The notes under the pieces: generated by a model
The model's database searches: none
Seen by the model: only the letters and a program-made list of their open reading frames with translations
Told to the model about the DNA's origin: nothing
Shown: positions 54,253 through 62,758 of the stretch, piece after piece
Layout of the letters: each line of letters opens with the position of its first letter
Position numbering within the stretch: position 1 is the stretch's first letter
Translations under genes and position numbers: made by a program
From: VXYL01 sp965208525
Lineage (GTDB): Bacteria > Pseudomonadota > Gammaproteobacteria > Pseudomonadales > Azotimanducaceae
Direction: 5' to 3'
Assembly: GCA_965208525.1 (NCBI GenBank)
Contig: OZ242340.1
Span: forward strand, 1,488,001 to 1,552,000
Length of the DNA: 64,000 bases

Positions 54253-55410
54253 CTAGATGCCCAAGTCGAGCTTGTTGTAGCCGCGCAGGCTTTCGCGGGC
54301 CGCGTCGTTCCACTCGAACGTCTGGCCAATGAAGGGCTTGTACTCGTAGGGCGTCTCGTCCGGGAAGCGCTGCTTGCGCGCCTCGATGGCGAGGCCCAGC
54401 ACGCGGGAGCGCTTCTGCACACGCGCCTCATCGTAGATCAGCTTGTCGCTACCCGGCGCATGGATGCCGTTGCCCCTTGCGCCCACCACGCTCCTGCGCG
54501 GATGGAAGCCGAAGTTGATGGTCACCCGGCAATCGTCGCTGGTGTTGGCGAACGAGCCATGCACGGCTTGGCGGTTGGTGATGGCGACGTCGCCGGGTTC
54601 GCACAAGAGCGGCACGGCGTTCGGCAGCCGATCTGACCCGGCGGCATCGCACCAGCCCTTGATGTCCGCCTGGGCGAGGTGCGATCCCGGCACCACCCAC
54701 AGGCCGTTGGCGGCGTTGCAGCCATAGAGCTGTGCCATGAAGTTGAAGCCGTGGCTGCCCTTGTGGAACTTGGCCGTGTCCCAATGCGTGGTGCCGTCCT
54801 GATGCCAGGCGACGCTGCCGCCGAGGCGCGGATGCTTGATCCAGATCACCTCGTTGAAGGGCGAGAAGTCCTCGCCGTTGAACGTCTCCGCGACGCGCAT
54901 GAGATCAGGATGGGCATAGAGCCTGAGCGCCGCATCGGAAAACTGCAGCGAACCGCCCACCACTTGCAGCACCCATTCCGGTGCGCCGTCGGGAAGCTCC
55001 GGCTCGATCATCTTCGCCGGGTGACGTCCGTTGTTGCGCTCCGTGCCGCCGATGGGATCCGACAGCGGCCGAACCAAGGCCATGCCGCCGCCCTTGCCGT
55101 CCGACCCGAGCGCTGGCCGGCCATGCCGGTCGAACTTGCCTTGGGGCTCGGTCGGAGCCCGCTCGAGGATGTCCTGCACGTCGCGCTCGATGTCGGCGAG
55201 TTCCGCTTCGCCAATCACGCCTTGGAACACATAGAAGCCGTGCTCCCAGTAGGACGCCACGATGTCCCGATCGAGCGAACCGTCCGCCTCGTAGCGAATC
55301 GGCCCGCGATTGCCGAGCGCCAACGCTCGCGCCTCTCCCGCAGCCCGATACGCCACCATCGCGTCCTCGTGCTCGCCGTAGTCCGACTGCCAAACCGCCG
55401 CTTCCGCCAT
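54253..55410 (-). CDS. Phytanoyl-CoA dioxygenase (PhyH) family protein C
   Basis: 385 residues. Iron ligands in AWHQDGTTHW (H-x-D) and AVHGSFANTSDDCRVTINFGFHPRR (distal His and 2-oxoglutarate Arg). The N-terminal RDIVASYWEHGFYVFQGVIGEAELADIERDVQ is the family start. The largest of the four PhyH proteins. Substrate unknown. Start chosen at MAEAAVWQ with GGGGAC upstream; a second ATG lies 27 bases earlier. Confidence 0.87.
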   Translation of the reverse strand: MAEAAVWQSDYGEHEDAMVAYRAAGEARALALGNRGPIRYEADGSLDRDIVASYWEHGFYVFQGVIGEAELADIERDVQDILERAPTEPQGKFDRHGRPALGSDGKGGGMALVRPLSDPIGGTERNNGRHPAKMIEPELPDGAPEWVLQVVGGSLQFSDAALRLYAHPDLMRVAETFNGEDFSPFNEVIWIKHPRLGGSVAWHQDGTTHWDTAKFHKGSHGFNFMAQLYGCNAANGLWVVPGSHLAQADIKGWCDAAGSDRLPNAVPLLCEPGDVAITNRQAVHGSFANTSDDCRVTINFGFHPRRSVVGARGNGIHAPGSDKLIYDEARVQKRSRVLGLAIEARKQRFPDETPYEYKPFIGQTFEWNDAARESLRGYNKLDLGI

Positions 55411-56065
55411 GTCGTCCCCTGCCTTCGTTGCAGGCATACATCCTACGCCAGTCCACGACACTCGTCGTGGTGTAGGTCTGTCGAAAGCCGCACCTCTGTC
55501 GGATTTGCAATGGGCGGGCCTTTGGAGGGAAGGCATCCTGCCTTCCTGGCGCCGATAGGCGCTTTCTCACTTGCGGGTCGTGGTCAGCGCGCCAGAGGCG
55601 CGCAGGGAAGGCAGGATGCCTTCCCTCCAAAGGCCCGCCTTGTTTCACGCGCTAGTAGGGGAGGGCTTGTCCGAGGCAGACCGAATCCAACAACTTGATT
55701 CAACATGATTTACTGGCCGTTGTCCAGTTCGGATTACTACCGGCGTTAGTGGTGTACGGTGCGACACAGGAGCGCCTCGGTGGTACGTTCTGCGCGCGCC
55801 AGCGAAGCCTAAGGCCCGGACCGATTCGGGACGTTGGACGGCGCTGGGCGCCAGAAGCGTCAAAACCAGCAGCACGCCTCCCGTGCAAAACCTGGCGTGC
55901 GCGTGACCTTCGGCGATGGCGGAAGGTTGGCACGTTTCCTCTGCGGTTGGGCACGGCATTCCCCGGCCCAACCGCGAGCGTGGCAGACGGTCCGCACCGT
56001 GGTTCGGCGCGATGTGCTCGGTCAGGCGTGGTAACGTGGGCTTGCGTGACGCAACGACGGGACAG
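55411..56065. other. Intergenic region with R1 repeat
   Basis: About 650 bases. A full R1 copy at 55524-55628; the rest (55700-56065) has no credible gene or recognised element. Confidence 0.45.
55524..55628. repeat. R1 repeat, full copy
   Basis: GGAGGGAAGGCATCCTGCC and GGCAGGATGCCTTCCCTCC arms in inverted orientation around GCGCC-GATA-GGCGC and a CGCGCC-AGA-GGCGCG hairpin; outer CCTTT/AAAGG pair too. Confidence 0.85.
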
Positions 56066-56503
56066 ATGCGCTACCGCTCAAGCATCGGCTGTCATCATTT
56101 CTTCCCCTGGGCGCCGGCGATGGTCGTGTTCGCCGCGAGCTGGACCTCGGGCCACTGGCTGCTGGCGGGGCTTGGTGCGTGCGTGGCAGGCGTGTTCTGC
56201 TGGCTGCTGCTCGCGTCGCGCTACGTCGTGGAGGACGGCGTGCTCGATGCCCGCATGGGAGTGCGGCGCCGCCGGATCCGGCTCTGCGACGTTACGGCCG
56301 TGCACCGATCGCAACTGGACGGCCCGGTGTTGGGCGTCGGCCCGTACTTCATCGGCATCGAGTACGGAAATGCCCGAACGATCAATGTCTCCCCGAAGGA
56401 CGTGGACGGTTTCATGGCCGCGGTTCGCGCCGGCATGAAACGTGCTGACGGGCGGCCGCTGGGGCCGACGGCGCCGGCATTGCCGGGGGGAGTTGGAACG
56501 TGA
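56066..56503 (+). CDS. Small membrane protein with PH-like domain (paralogue 1)
   Basis: 145 residues. Two membrane helices (about 13-50: FFPWAPAMVVFAASW, LLAGLGACVAGVFCWLLLAS) followed by a bacterial PH-like fold (SRYVVEDGVLDARMGVRRRRIRLCDVTAVHRSQ...GIEYGNARTINVSPKDVDGFMAAV). Similar to YyaB/YdbS-type PH proteins of unknown function. Paralogue of the gene at 57032. Confidence 0.65.
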   Translation: MRYRSSIGCHHFFPWAPAMVVFAASWTSGHWLLAGLGACVAGVFCWLLLASRYVVEDGVLDARMGVRRRRIRLCDVTAVHRSQLDGPVLGVGPYFIGIEYGNARTINVSPKDVDGFMAAVRAGMKRADGRPLGPTAPALPGGVGT

Positions 56504-56537
56504 GCAAGGCTCTCGCCGTCTGTCATGCTCGGCCGCT

Positions 56538-57029
56538 GTGAGCCAGCGCTTCGAGTCGGCGTTCGGGAAGCGGGGCGCGATGAACGTCGTTTCGTTGGCG
56601 TTGTCGGTCTGTGCGGTCGGGATGTGCATCGTTGCGACCTTCGATCTCCATGCTCCACTTGAACTCGGCCTCGTTGCGCTCGTGGTCGCGCTCACCATCG
56701 CTGGCGTCGCCAATTGGTTTCCGGTGCGTTATGGCCGCTACCTGATCGACGGCGACACGCTGGTCGTTCGCCGTCAATGGCAAACCCGTCGGATTCCCCT
56801 GGCGTCAATCACCGAGGTACGTCGACCCCAACGCGTCAGCATGGTTGCGGATTGGGAGGACGACTTCGCGCTCGGCGGCGAGGTGCTCGAGATTCGCTAT
56901 GGCGGCGGCGCAGTGCCGCTGCCGCCGCCTGCGGCCATGAAATCACCCGCGGCGAAGGCGTACGTATCGCCTCGGGACGAAGCAGCGTTCCTTTCTGCCA
57001 TCGGACATCGTCTGCGGGAGGACGTATAG
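56538..57029 (+). CDS. Small membrane protein with PH-like domain (middle gene)
   Basis: About 163 residues from GTG (or 149 from ATG at 56580). Two membrane helices (VVSLALSVCAVGMCIVAT, LGLVALVVALTIAGVANWF), then a PH-like beta domain (VRYGRYLIDGDTLVVRRQWQTRRIPLASITEVRRP). It ends two bases before the next paralogue start. Confidence 0.6.
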   Translation: MSQRFESAFGKRGAMNVVSLALSVCAVGMCIVATFDLHAPLELGLVALVVALTIAGVANWFPVRYGRYLIDGDTLVVRRQWQTRRIPLASITEVRRPQRVSMVADWEDDFALGGEVLEIRYGGGAVPLPPPAAMKSPAAKAYVSPRDEAAFLSAIGHRLREDV

Positions 57030-57031
57030 GG

Positions 57032-57409
57032 ATGCGCTACCGCACGAGCATCGGGTTGGAGGCGTTCTTCAAGGGCATGGGGCCGATGGTCGCCGTGCTG
57101 GCAATTTGGACGATTGGCAACTGGCTGTTGACCGGGTTTGCGGTGTGTCTGCTGGGTGCCCTCGGCTGGGTCGCGGCGTCAACGCGCTACGTCATTGAGG
57201 ACGGCGTTCTCAAGATCCGAATGGGTTGGTCTCGCCGCTCTGTCCGTCTTGACGAAATCAAGGCCGTGCAGCGCGGGCATCGGTGGAAGGGCGAGACGCT
57301 GGGGTTCGGCTCGGACTTCGTCGGCATCGAGTATGGCGACAGGGTGGTCAACGTCTCACCGCGAGACATTGACGGGTTTGTGGCAGCGCTGGCTGAGGGC
57401 GCCCGTTGA
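57032..57409 (+). CDS. Small membrane protein with PH-like domain (paralogue 2)
   Basis: 125 residues. MRYRTSIGLEAFFKGMGP, two membrane helices and a PH-like domain (TRYVIEDGVLKIRMGWSRRSVRLDEIKAVQRG...GIEYGDRVVNVSPRDIDGFVAAL). Clearly a duplicate of the protein at 56066. The middle gene separates the two copies; all three are in the same direction and almost touching. Confidence 0.68.
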   Translation: MRYRTSIGLEAFFKGMGPMVAVLAIWTIGNWLLTGFAVCLLGALGWVAASTRYVIEDGVLKIRMGWSRRSVRLDEIKAVQRGHRWKGETLGFGSDFVGIEYGDRVVNVSPRDIDGFVAALAEGAR

Positions 57410-58448
57410 TCGCGTGGCTGGAGAACGATGGAACGAGCGGCCTTGGTGCGCGCGCTTTCGCTCGCGTTGAGGCAGTGAGGCGCGAGCGATGGCGGGCATC
57501 GGCGACTTTGCGCCCCGTCACTACCAGCGGCTGTCGCACGAAGTTGCAGACGCGTGGCGGCGCATTGCCGCCCGGCGCGGAGTTCCGGTAGTGACGGGGC
57601 GCAAAGGCGGCATTCGGGCCAGTGGCGGCAGTGGCAGCCAGCGATCCGGTAAGGAAAAAGTTGATGATGGCGTGGTGACGCGCCGCTATGATGCCTCGCA
57701 TCACCCTGTCGCCCTTTGGCGACGTGGCTGGGCAGAGGCCCGGCGTGATGGCGTCACCGGCATTCAGGTGACGACCCAGTGCCTAGCTGCAACTGCTGCA
57801 GCGCAGGCGGTCGACGCATCGCAAGGCACGGCTCGCCACATCCGCGGTAGCGCGCGGATGGGGGCGATGCCACCGAGACTTGGAGACTGCCGTGGAAGCG
57901 CGGAGTCGATCGCGCTGCCGGAGAGTTTGTCCGGCGTTTGGCGGGAACCCAGGTCACGGCGCGAGGCTTCGCGCGGACGGGGAGCGGTCCCTGTCGTTGC
58001 CCCCGAAGCAAGGGGCAGCGTGCGGAGTCTCGGGTGCCGAAAAGGCTGGCGGGCCCGATGTCGCGAGACACGCCGCGGCTGCCGCAGGAGACGGCAAGGG
58101 AAGACGCGTCGACGGACAGTTCCGCACTTCGGTGCGGGGTCTGCATGCCCTGGCGGGCAGCGGGCCGTCCATCAGAACTAAGCGAATGAGGACCCGCTCC
58201 CGGCCGCGCTCCGCGGCCGCGGGGTGCGGCCCGAAGCGGCAGGTCCAGCGACAATGCCGCACCGATCCCGATCCCCGACGACGAACTGCGCCGGCGCCTC
58301 GGCGGCGATCGACTGGCATTGGAGCGCTTACCGTTTCGGCAAGAACGCAATCGTTGACGGCCTGCGCCGCCCTCCCTAGCTTGGCAGGCGATGCGGCCTC
58401 GGGCGCGGCCCGGGACCGGAAGGCAGGACTGGTTGCAGGGAAGAGACG
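57410..58448. other. Left part of second mobile region, no convincing gene
   Basis: About 1 kb. Open frames exist (for example 57489-58181) but look like GC-rich noise. Contains a long inverted repeat at 57507-57605 and small GC-rich palindromes near 58200-58230. Confidence 0.4.
57507..57605. repeat. 19-bp perfect inverted repeat
   Basis: Arms TTTGCGCCCCGTCACTACC (57507-57525) and its exact inverse (57587-57605) around a 61-base interior; too long and perfect for chance, possibly an element end or attachment-type site at the left border of the integrase region. Confidence 0.7.
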
Positions 58449-58772
58449 ATGCGGCAGCTGCACTTCGACCTGCTGCGCCTGCTGGAGGGCGACCGGCAGG
58501 GCTCGCACGGCACGCGGCGCGGCCGGCGGTACGTCCTCGCCCAGGCGGCGGAGACCCTGCACGAACTCGGTTACCGGGGCCTGCGGGCGCGGGGGTTCAA
58601 GGGGCGGCACGTCGACGCGCTGGTGGCGGAGTGGCGGCGGCAGGGACTGTCGGACGGCACGATCCGCAACCGCATGGCGCACCTGCGCTGGCTGGCGCGG
58701 AGGATCGGCAAGCCGGGCATCGTCAGGAAGGACAACGCAAGCTACGGGGTCGGACCGCCGTGCGGGACCTGA
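58449..58772 (+). pseudogene. Truncated copy of integrase N-terminal domain
   Basis: 107 codons. MRQLHFDLLRLLEGDRQGSHGTRRGRRYVLAQAAETLHELGYRGLRARGFKGRHVDAL...RMAHLRWLARRIGKPGIVRKDNASYG matches the N-terminal phage-integrase SAM-like domain of the intact integrase that follows, ending at the same ASYG/ADYG point with no catalytic domain. It overlaps the next start by 13 bases. Either a remnant of a second integrase or a small DNA-binding accessory protein. Confidence 0.6.
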
Positions 58773-59623
58773 ACTGGGACCTGCTCCGGCTTCAGAGGCG
58801 GGAGGGCCACGTCGGCTCGCACGCCACCCGCCGCGACCGCTCCTGGGCGCTGGCCCAGATGGCGAATGCCCTGCACGAGCTCGGCTTCCGCGGCCTGCGC
58901 GCCGAGGGGCTGAAGCCGAGGCACGTCGAGGCGCTGGTGCGCCACTGGCGGGACGGCGGCCTGTCCCACGCCACGATGATGAACCGCATGGCGCACGTGC
59001 GCTGGTGGGCCGATCGGGTCGGCAAGGCCGGCATGGTCGGGAACAACGCGGACTACGGCATCCTGCGGCGGTCCCACGTCGCCGACGGCACGAGGCGGCG
59101 CGACCTCGACGCGTCGAGGCTCGCGCGGGTGAGGGACGCGCACGTGCGGATGGCGCTGCGGCTGCAGGCGGCGTTCGGCCTGCGGCGGGAAGAGGCGATC
59201 AAGCTGGCGCCGTCGCACGCGGACCGCGGTGACCGCCTCCTGGTGAAGGCGTCCACGGCCAAGGGCGGCCGCCCGCGCCACGTTCCGGTGCGTACCGAGG
59301 CCCAGCGCCGTCTGCTCGACGAGGCGCGTCGTCTCGCAGGTGGCGGCGCGCTGATCCCGCCGGCGCGCAACTACGCCGAGCAGAGGAGGGTTTACGAGGA
59401 CCAGACGCGGGCGGCGGGGCTGGACCGCAGCCACGGACTGCGCCATGCGTACGCGCTGGACCGGTACGAGGGCCTGACGGGCTGGAAGGCTCCGGCGTCC
59501 GGCGGGCCGGCGCGGGGCGAACTGACGGAACGGGAGCGGCGCACCGACGCGGCTGCGCGGCTGAAGGTCGCGGCGGAACTGGGTCACTCGAGGATGGAGA
59601 TCGCCCGGAACTACCTGGGCTGA
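58760..59623 (+). CDS. Phage-type tyrosine recombinase (Integrase_1 family)
   Basis: 287 residues from GTG. N-terminal domain DLNWDLLRLQRREG...NRMAHVRWWADRVGKAGMV is the PF12834-type SAM fold; the catalytic part has Arg in AFGLRREEAIKL, H-x-x-R in SHGLRHAYALDR, His in LGHSRMEIARNYLG, with Tyr three residues from the end. This form is common in ICEs and plasmids of gammaproteobacteria. Next to the remnant of a related N-terminal domain. Confidence 0.82.
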   Translation: MRDLNWDLLRLQRREGHVGSHATRRDRSWALAQMANALHELGFRGLRAEGLKPRHVEALVRHWRDGGLSHATMMNRMAHVRWWADRVGKAGMVGNNADYGILRRSHVADGTRRRDLDASRLARVRDAHVRMALRLQAAFGLRREEAIKLAPSHADRGDRLLVKASTAKGGRPRHVPVRTEAQRRLLDEARRLAGGGALIPPARNYAEQRRVYEDQTRAAGLDRSHGLRHAYALDRYEGLTGWKAPASGGPARGELTERERRTDAAARLKVAAELGHSRMEIARNYLG

Positions 59624-59768
59624 AGGCGAAAAGGGGGTGAAGGCCCCCTGCCGAACGCGCCGCCCGCATCGCGGCCGCATGCGGCGACGAGGGCGCCCTG
59701 CTTCGGCCGCCAATGCGTGGGGAAGGAAACGGCGCGACGCTCGTGCGCGCCGTCGAGCGTCGCGGGGC

Positions 59769-60020
59769 GCTCAGGGACGTTCTGACGCCCGTTTCCGGGC
59801 TGGCGGGCGACTGACGCCTCCCGCGCAGTCGGCACACCGCTGCATCCGCAGGCGCCGCCGCTCGAACAGGTCCGAGCGCGCGCAGGCGGCCTCGACCGGG
59901 TTGCGCACCGCGTGCGCGAGCGCCGCCTCCATCACGGCGTGCGGCGTGTCCTCGCACTCGCGGCCCAGTCCCGGAAGCTGGAGCGGAACCCGTGCGGCGC
60001 CGCGTCGATGCCGAGGCCGC
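59769..60020 (-). pseudogene. Frameshifted C-terminal remnant of a P4-type integrase
   Basis: On the minus strand the text IDAAPHGFRSSFRDWAA, then with a one-base shift ECEDTPHAVMEAALAHAVRNPVEAACARSDLFERRR, parallels the C-terminus of the intact integrase to its right (VDAVPHGFRSSFRDWAAEC...LALAHVNGDRVEAAYRRSDLFERRR). The nucleophile Tyr has become Cys, and one base has been lost after DWAA. A dead copy. Confidence 0.75.
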
Positions 60021-60062
60021 GCTCCGCGCCGATGCAGCCGGGTCGCGGCTGCACCGTTCCCC

Positions 60063-61229
60063 TCAGGCGACGTATGCGGTCCATTCCGCCATCAGCGCGC
60101 GGCGTCTCTCGAACAGATCGCTGCGCCGGTAGGCGGCTTCCACGCGGTCGCCGTTGACGTGCGCCAGGGCGAGCTCGCAGACCTCGCGCGGGGCGTCGGA
60201 GCATTCGGCGGCCCAGTCGCGGAAGCTGGAGCGGAAGCCGTGCGGCACCGCGTCAACGCCGAGGGCGCGCAAGAGTTCCGACAGGTGCTTCTGGTGCATG
60301 GCGCGGCCGCTCGCCGACGGGAACACCCAGCCGTCCGCCGCCGCCAGCTCCCGTGCCTCGTCGAGCACCTCGAGGGCCCGGTCCGACAGCGGCACGCGGT
60401 GCTCGCGGCCGTTCTTCATGCGCTTCGCGGGAACCGTCCACACCGCGCCGTCGCGGTCGACCTCCTCCCACCGGGCGTGGCGCACCTCGCCCGAGCGGGC
60501 GGCGGTCAGCACGAGGAACTCGAACGCCAGCCGCACGCCGGCGCACGCGTCGCAGTCCCGCACCCGCGCGAGCGCGGCGCGGACCTCGGCGTGCGGCAGC
60601 GCGCGCTGGTGCCGCTGCACGGCGGCGGTCCTCGGCAGCGCCGCGGAGATCGCGTCGCCGGCGGGGTTGTCGGCACGCAGGCCCTGCGCCACGGCCCACT
60701 TCATCACCGCGCCGATGCGCTGCCGCACGCGGCCGGCGGTGACGCGCTTGGCGGACCAGATCGGCAGCAGCACGGCCATGACGTCGGCGCCGGTCACGGC
60801 GTCGACGGTCTTGTCGCCAATGCGCGGCAGCGCGTAGGTGGCGAGGCTCGCGCGCCACTGGCGTTCGGAGCCGGCACGGTCCTTCCAGTGCGGGGCGTGG
60901 ATCCCGATGACGGTCTCCAGCGCCTCGGCGAACGTCGGCACCGCCCTGGCCGATCGGCGCGGATCGCGTCCCTGGGCGATGGCGCGGGCGTTCTCCAGCG
61001 CCCGCTCGCGGGCCATGGCGAGGGTGACGACGGGGTAGCGGCCGAGGCCGAGGCTGGTGGGCCGGCCGTCGATGCGGACGCTCTGCGTCCAGGACTTGTT
61101 GAGTCCGCCGCGCAGCGCGGGCCGGACGAGCAGGCCGAGGCCGAGGCCGCCGCGGCCGTCGCCGTAGCGGCCGGGCGTGTTGGCGTTTCGGACGAAGGTT
61201 GCGGACAGCATGAGGGGTCGATTGTTCAC
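60063..61229 (-). CDS. P4-type tyrosine integrase (Int2)
   Basis: 388 residues. DUF4102-type N-terminus (GLGLGLLVRPALRGGLNKSWTQSVRIDGRPTSLGLGRYP), core-binding region, and catalytic domain with Arg in TAARSGEVRHARW, H-x-x-R in HGFRSSFRDW, and His and Tyr in LAHVNGDRVEAAYRRSD. GTG start with AAGGGAACGGGAA in front; a further ATG at 61211. Paralogue of Int1, but clearly different at sequence level. Confidence 0.9.
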   Translation of the reverse strand: MNNRPLMLSATFVRNANTPGRYGDGRGGLGLGLLVRPALRGGLNKSWTQSVRIDGRPTSLGLGRYPVVTLAMARERALENARAIAQGRDPRRSARAVPTFAEALETVIGIHAPHWKDRAGSERQWRASLATYALPRIGDKTVDAVTGADVMAVLLPIWSAKRVTAGRVRQRIGAVMKWAVAQGLRADNPAGDAISAALPRTAAVQRHQRALPHAEVRAALARVRDCDACAGVRLAFEFLVLTAARSGEVRHARWEEVDRDGAVWTVPAKRMKNGREHRVPLSDRALEVLDEARELAAADGWVFPSASGRAMHQKHLSELLRALGVDAVPHGFRSSFRDWAAECSDAPREVCELALAHVNGDRVEAAYRRSDLFERRRALMAEWTAYVA

Positions 61230-61310
61230 TTCCCGTTCCCTTTTCGGTTACAAGGGGGTGTTGAGAAGCAGTGTGCCCCGGTGGCGCCCGATACGCCAAA
61301 AGGTTTATGC

Positions 61311-61325
61311 TTATCAGAAGGTTAA
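61311..61325. promoter_or_regulatory. 15-bp motif shared upstream of both P4-type integrases
   Basis: TTATCAGAAGGTTAA, 82 bases upstream of Int2. A second AAGGTT lies 12 bases before the inner AAGGTT, giving a direct repeat here. Confidence 0.5.
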
Positions 61326-61451
61326 GGAACTTCCGGCGAAGTCCTGAACCCCCCGAAAACCACCCTTCGTCGGTGGGCTTGTCCGAGGCAGAACTGCCAT
61401 TCGCCACCCGAGAGGTCGAAGACATCGTTCGCCCTCCCGACACACAAACAT

Positions 61452-61612
61452 TTCGTCCCACAGGCCACATGGCCGATGTCTCACGAGTTTGTCGGCGCGT
61501 TCAACACGGGCGGGGACAAGCCCGGGACAAGCCCCGCCCCCTACGAGGCCCGGGCCGAATCCATCGGTGCAACCCGCGAGTGTGAGACATCGGCCACGCG
61601 GCCTGTGGGACG
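61452..61612. repeat. Inverted R3 pair enclosing an R2 copy
   Basis: 61452-61488 is R3 reversed, 61575-61612 is R3 direct (CATCGGCCACGCGGCC core), and 61491-61548 between them is an R2 copy. The whole forms a 160-base inverted-repeat structure. Confidence 0.75.
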
Positions 61613-61776
61613 AAGTGCTTTCGTGTCGGGCAGGCTGATTTTTGTCGGGCAGGCTGACTTATGCTCGTTGTCGACGCGGTTGCGAAGGAGCCGCGCCTGG
61701 TCGATCAGGCCGCGCAACTGAGGCTTTTGGCGTTGCGGAGGCCGCTCGGAAACGCACGCGAACGGAGGCACAAAGG

Positions 61777-62222
61777 GTGCCCGACACGGACGATTCGTCT
61801 CACCGGTGGCTGCGCCAAACCCTCGGCGGGCTGTGCGATACCGGGACGGCGCTCATCAGGCGCGGCACCGTCCTTGGGCCGCTGATACCGGTGGTGTTTC
61901 TCGTCGTCCCGGCCTGCTTTCTCCTCGCGTGGCTGTTCCGCGATACGGCCGTCTTCGGCGGGGTACCTGCCGTCTCCGCCGTACTCATTTTGGGGGCAGG
62001 AGCGGCGGTAGTCTATTACCTCCGGTACTACTCGGCCTTTGCGATCCGGATCGATTACAGTCGGAGCGCTACCGACTCGAGAGACATCGAATGCAGTACC
62101 TGATGGCGAAGGGTCTCGCGGAGCCCGCGCCTCCGGAGGCCCTTGAGGATCCCGCCGCCAACCCTGCCATCGACCACGACGATCCCGAGGCGGACGCCAC
62201 CTCGGCAACGGAGCCAGACTGA
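61777..62222 (+). pseudogene. Membrane protein gene with frameshift
   Basis: Reads from GTG (GGAGGC upstream) through two membrane helices (PLIPVVFLVVPACFLLAWLF, VSAVLILGAGAAVVYYL) to SAFAIR. The continuation DRLQSERYRLERHRMQYLMAKGLAEPAPPEALEDP is only found one frame over, ending at 62222, where its TGA overlaps the next ATG. In the first frame the product stops at 62103. Frameshift or sequencing slip near 62040-62060. Confidence 0.65.
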
Positions 62223-62560
62223 TGAAGTCGTACATCTTCGCGTACAGCCAACTGCTGTCACCGTGGGCCGCGCAATTGATACTCGATGAGACGAACGCAG
62301 TCGCCACTTGGGTCCAGCCGTTTCCCAATACGGCGATCATTCTCTCTGACCTGGACGCGCAGGATCTTGCGGCCGTTCTCCGCCAACGGCTTGGTGAAAC
62401 CTGGTTCATCGTGTCAAGGCTCGAAGGCCATACGAGCGACGGCTGGTTGCCTGGCGACGTCTGGCCGTATGTCAACCACAACCCCGGGGCTCTCGCACTC
62501 CCGAGCCTCCCGGCACCAGCTACGCGACAGGGTAACCGGCACGGGAGCAAAGTCGCTTGA
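62222..62560 (+). CDS. Small hypothetical protein
   Basis: 112 residues. MKSYIFAYSQLLSPWAAQLILDETNAVATWVQPFPNTAIILSDLDAQDLAAVLRQRLGETWFIVSRLEGH. ATG overlaps the upstream TGA. The core (about 1-75) looks like a small mixed fold seen as a conserved hypothetical; the tail is low-complexity. Not recognised. Confidence 0.6.
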   Translation: MKSYIFAYSQLLSPWAAQLILDETNAVATWVQPFPNTAIILSDLDAQDLAAVLRQRLGETWFIVSRLEGHTSDGWLPGDVWPYVNHNPGALALPSLPAPATRQGNRHGSKVA

Positions 62561-62758
62561 GAGGCATCTTCTGCCGCCTCGGAAGCTGACTTCGGCGAGC
62601 ACCAGCACTAGGATCGCCTCGACGCGGGCGGGCGCGGGCCTGGACCGCCCGCGTCCGCAACGGGCCCCGTGGAGCGATACGCCCTTCCATAGAATAGACC
62701 GTGCAACCCAATGATCGTGGGCGCATTCCTCGTAGGGGACGGGCTTGTCCCGTCCCGG

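Larger units (their letters stand above)
61230..61776. other. Integrase upstream region and repeat cluster
   Basis: About 550 bases: the motif at 61311, then a cluster of repeats from 61373, including inverted R3 copies around R2. No gene. Confidence 0.55.

Noticed and set aside
57489..58181. 230-codon frame in the second mobile region
   Set aside because: Arg/Gly-rich, crosses the 19-bp inverted repeat, no ribosome site or family.
31511..61325. Reading the whole 30 kb between the two 15-bp motifs as one mobile element
   Set aside because: Most of the interval holds core genes (ileS, epmB, pcm) with backbone repeats, so two separate insertions are more likely.
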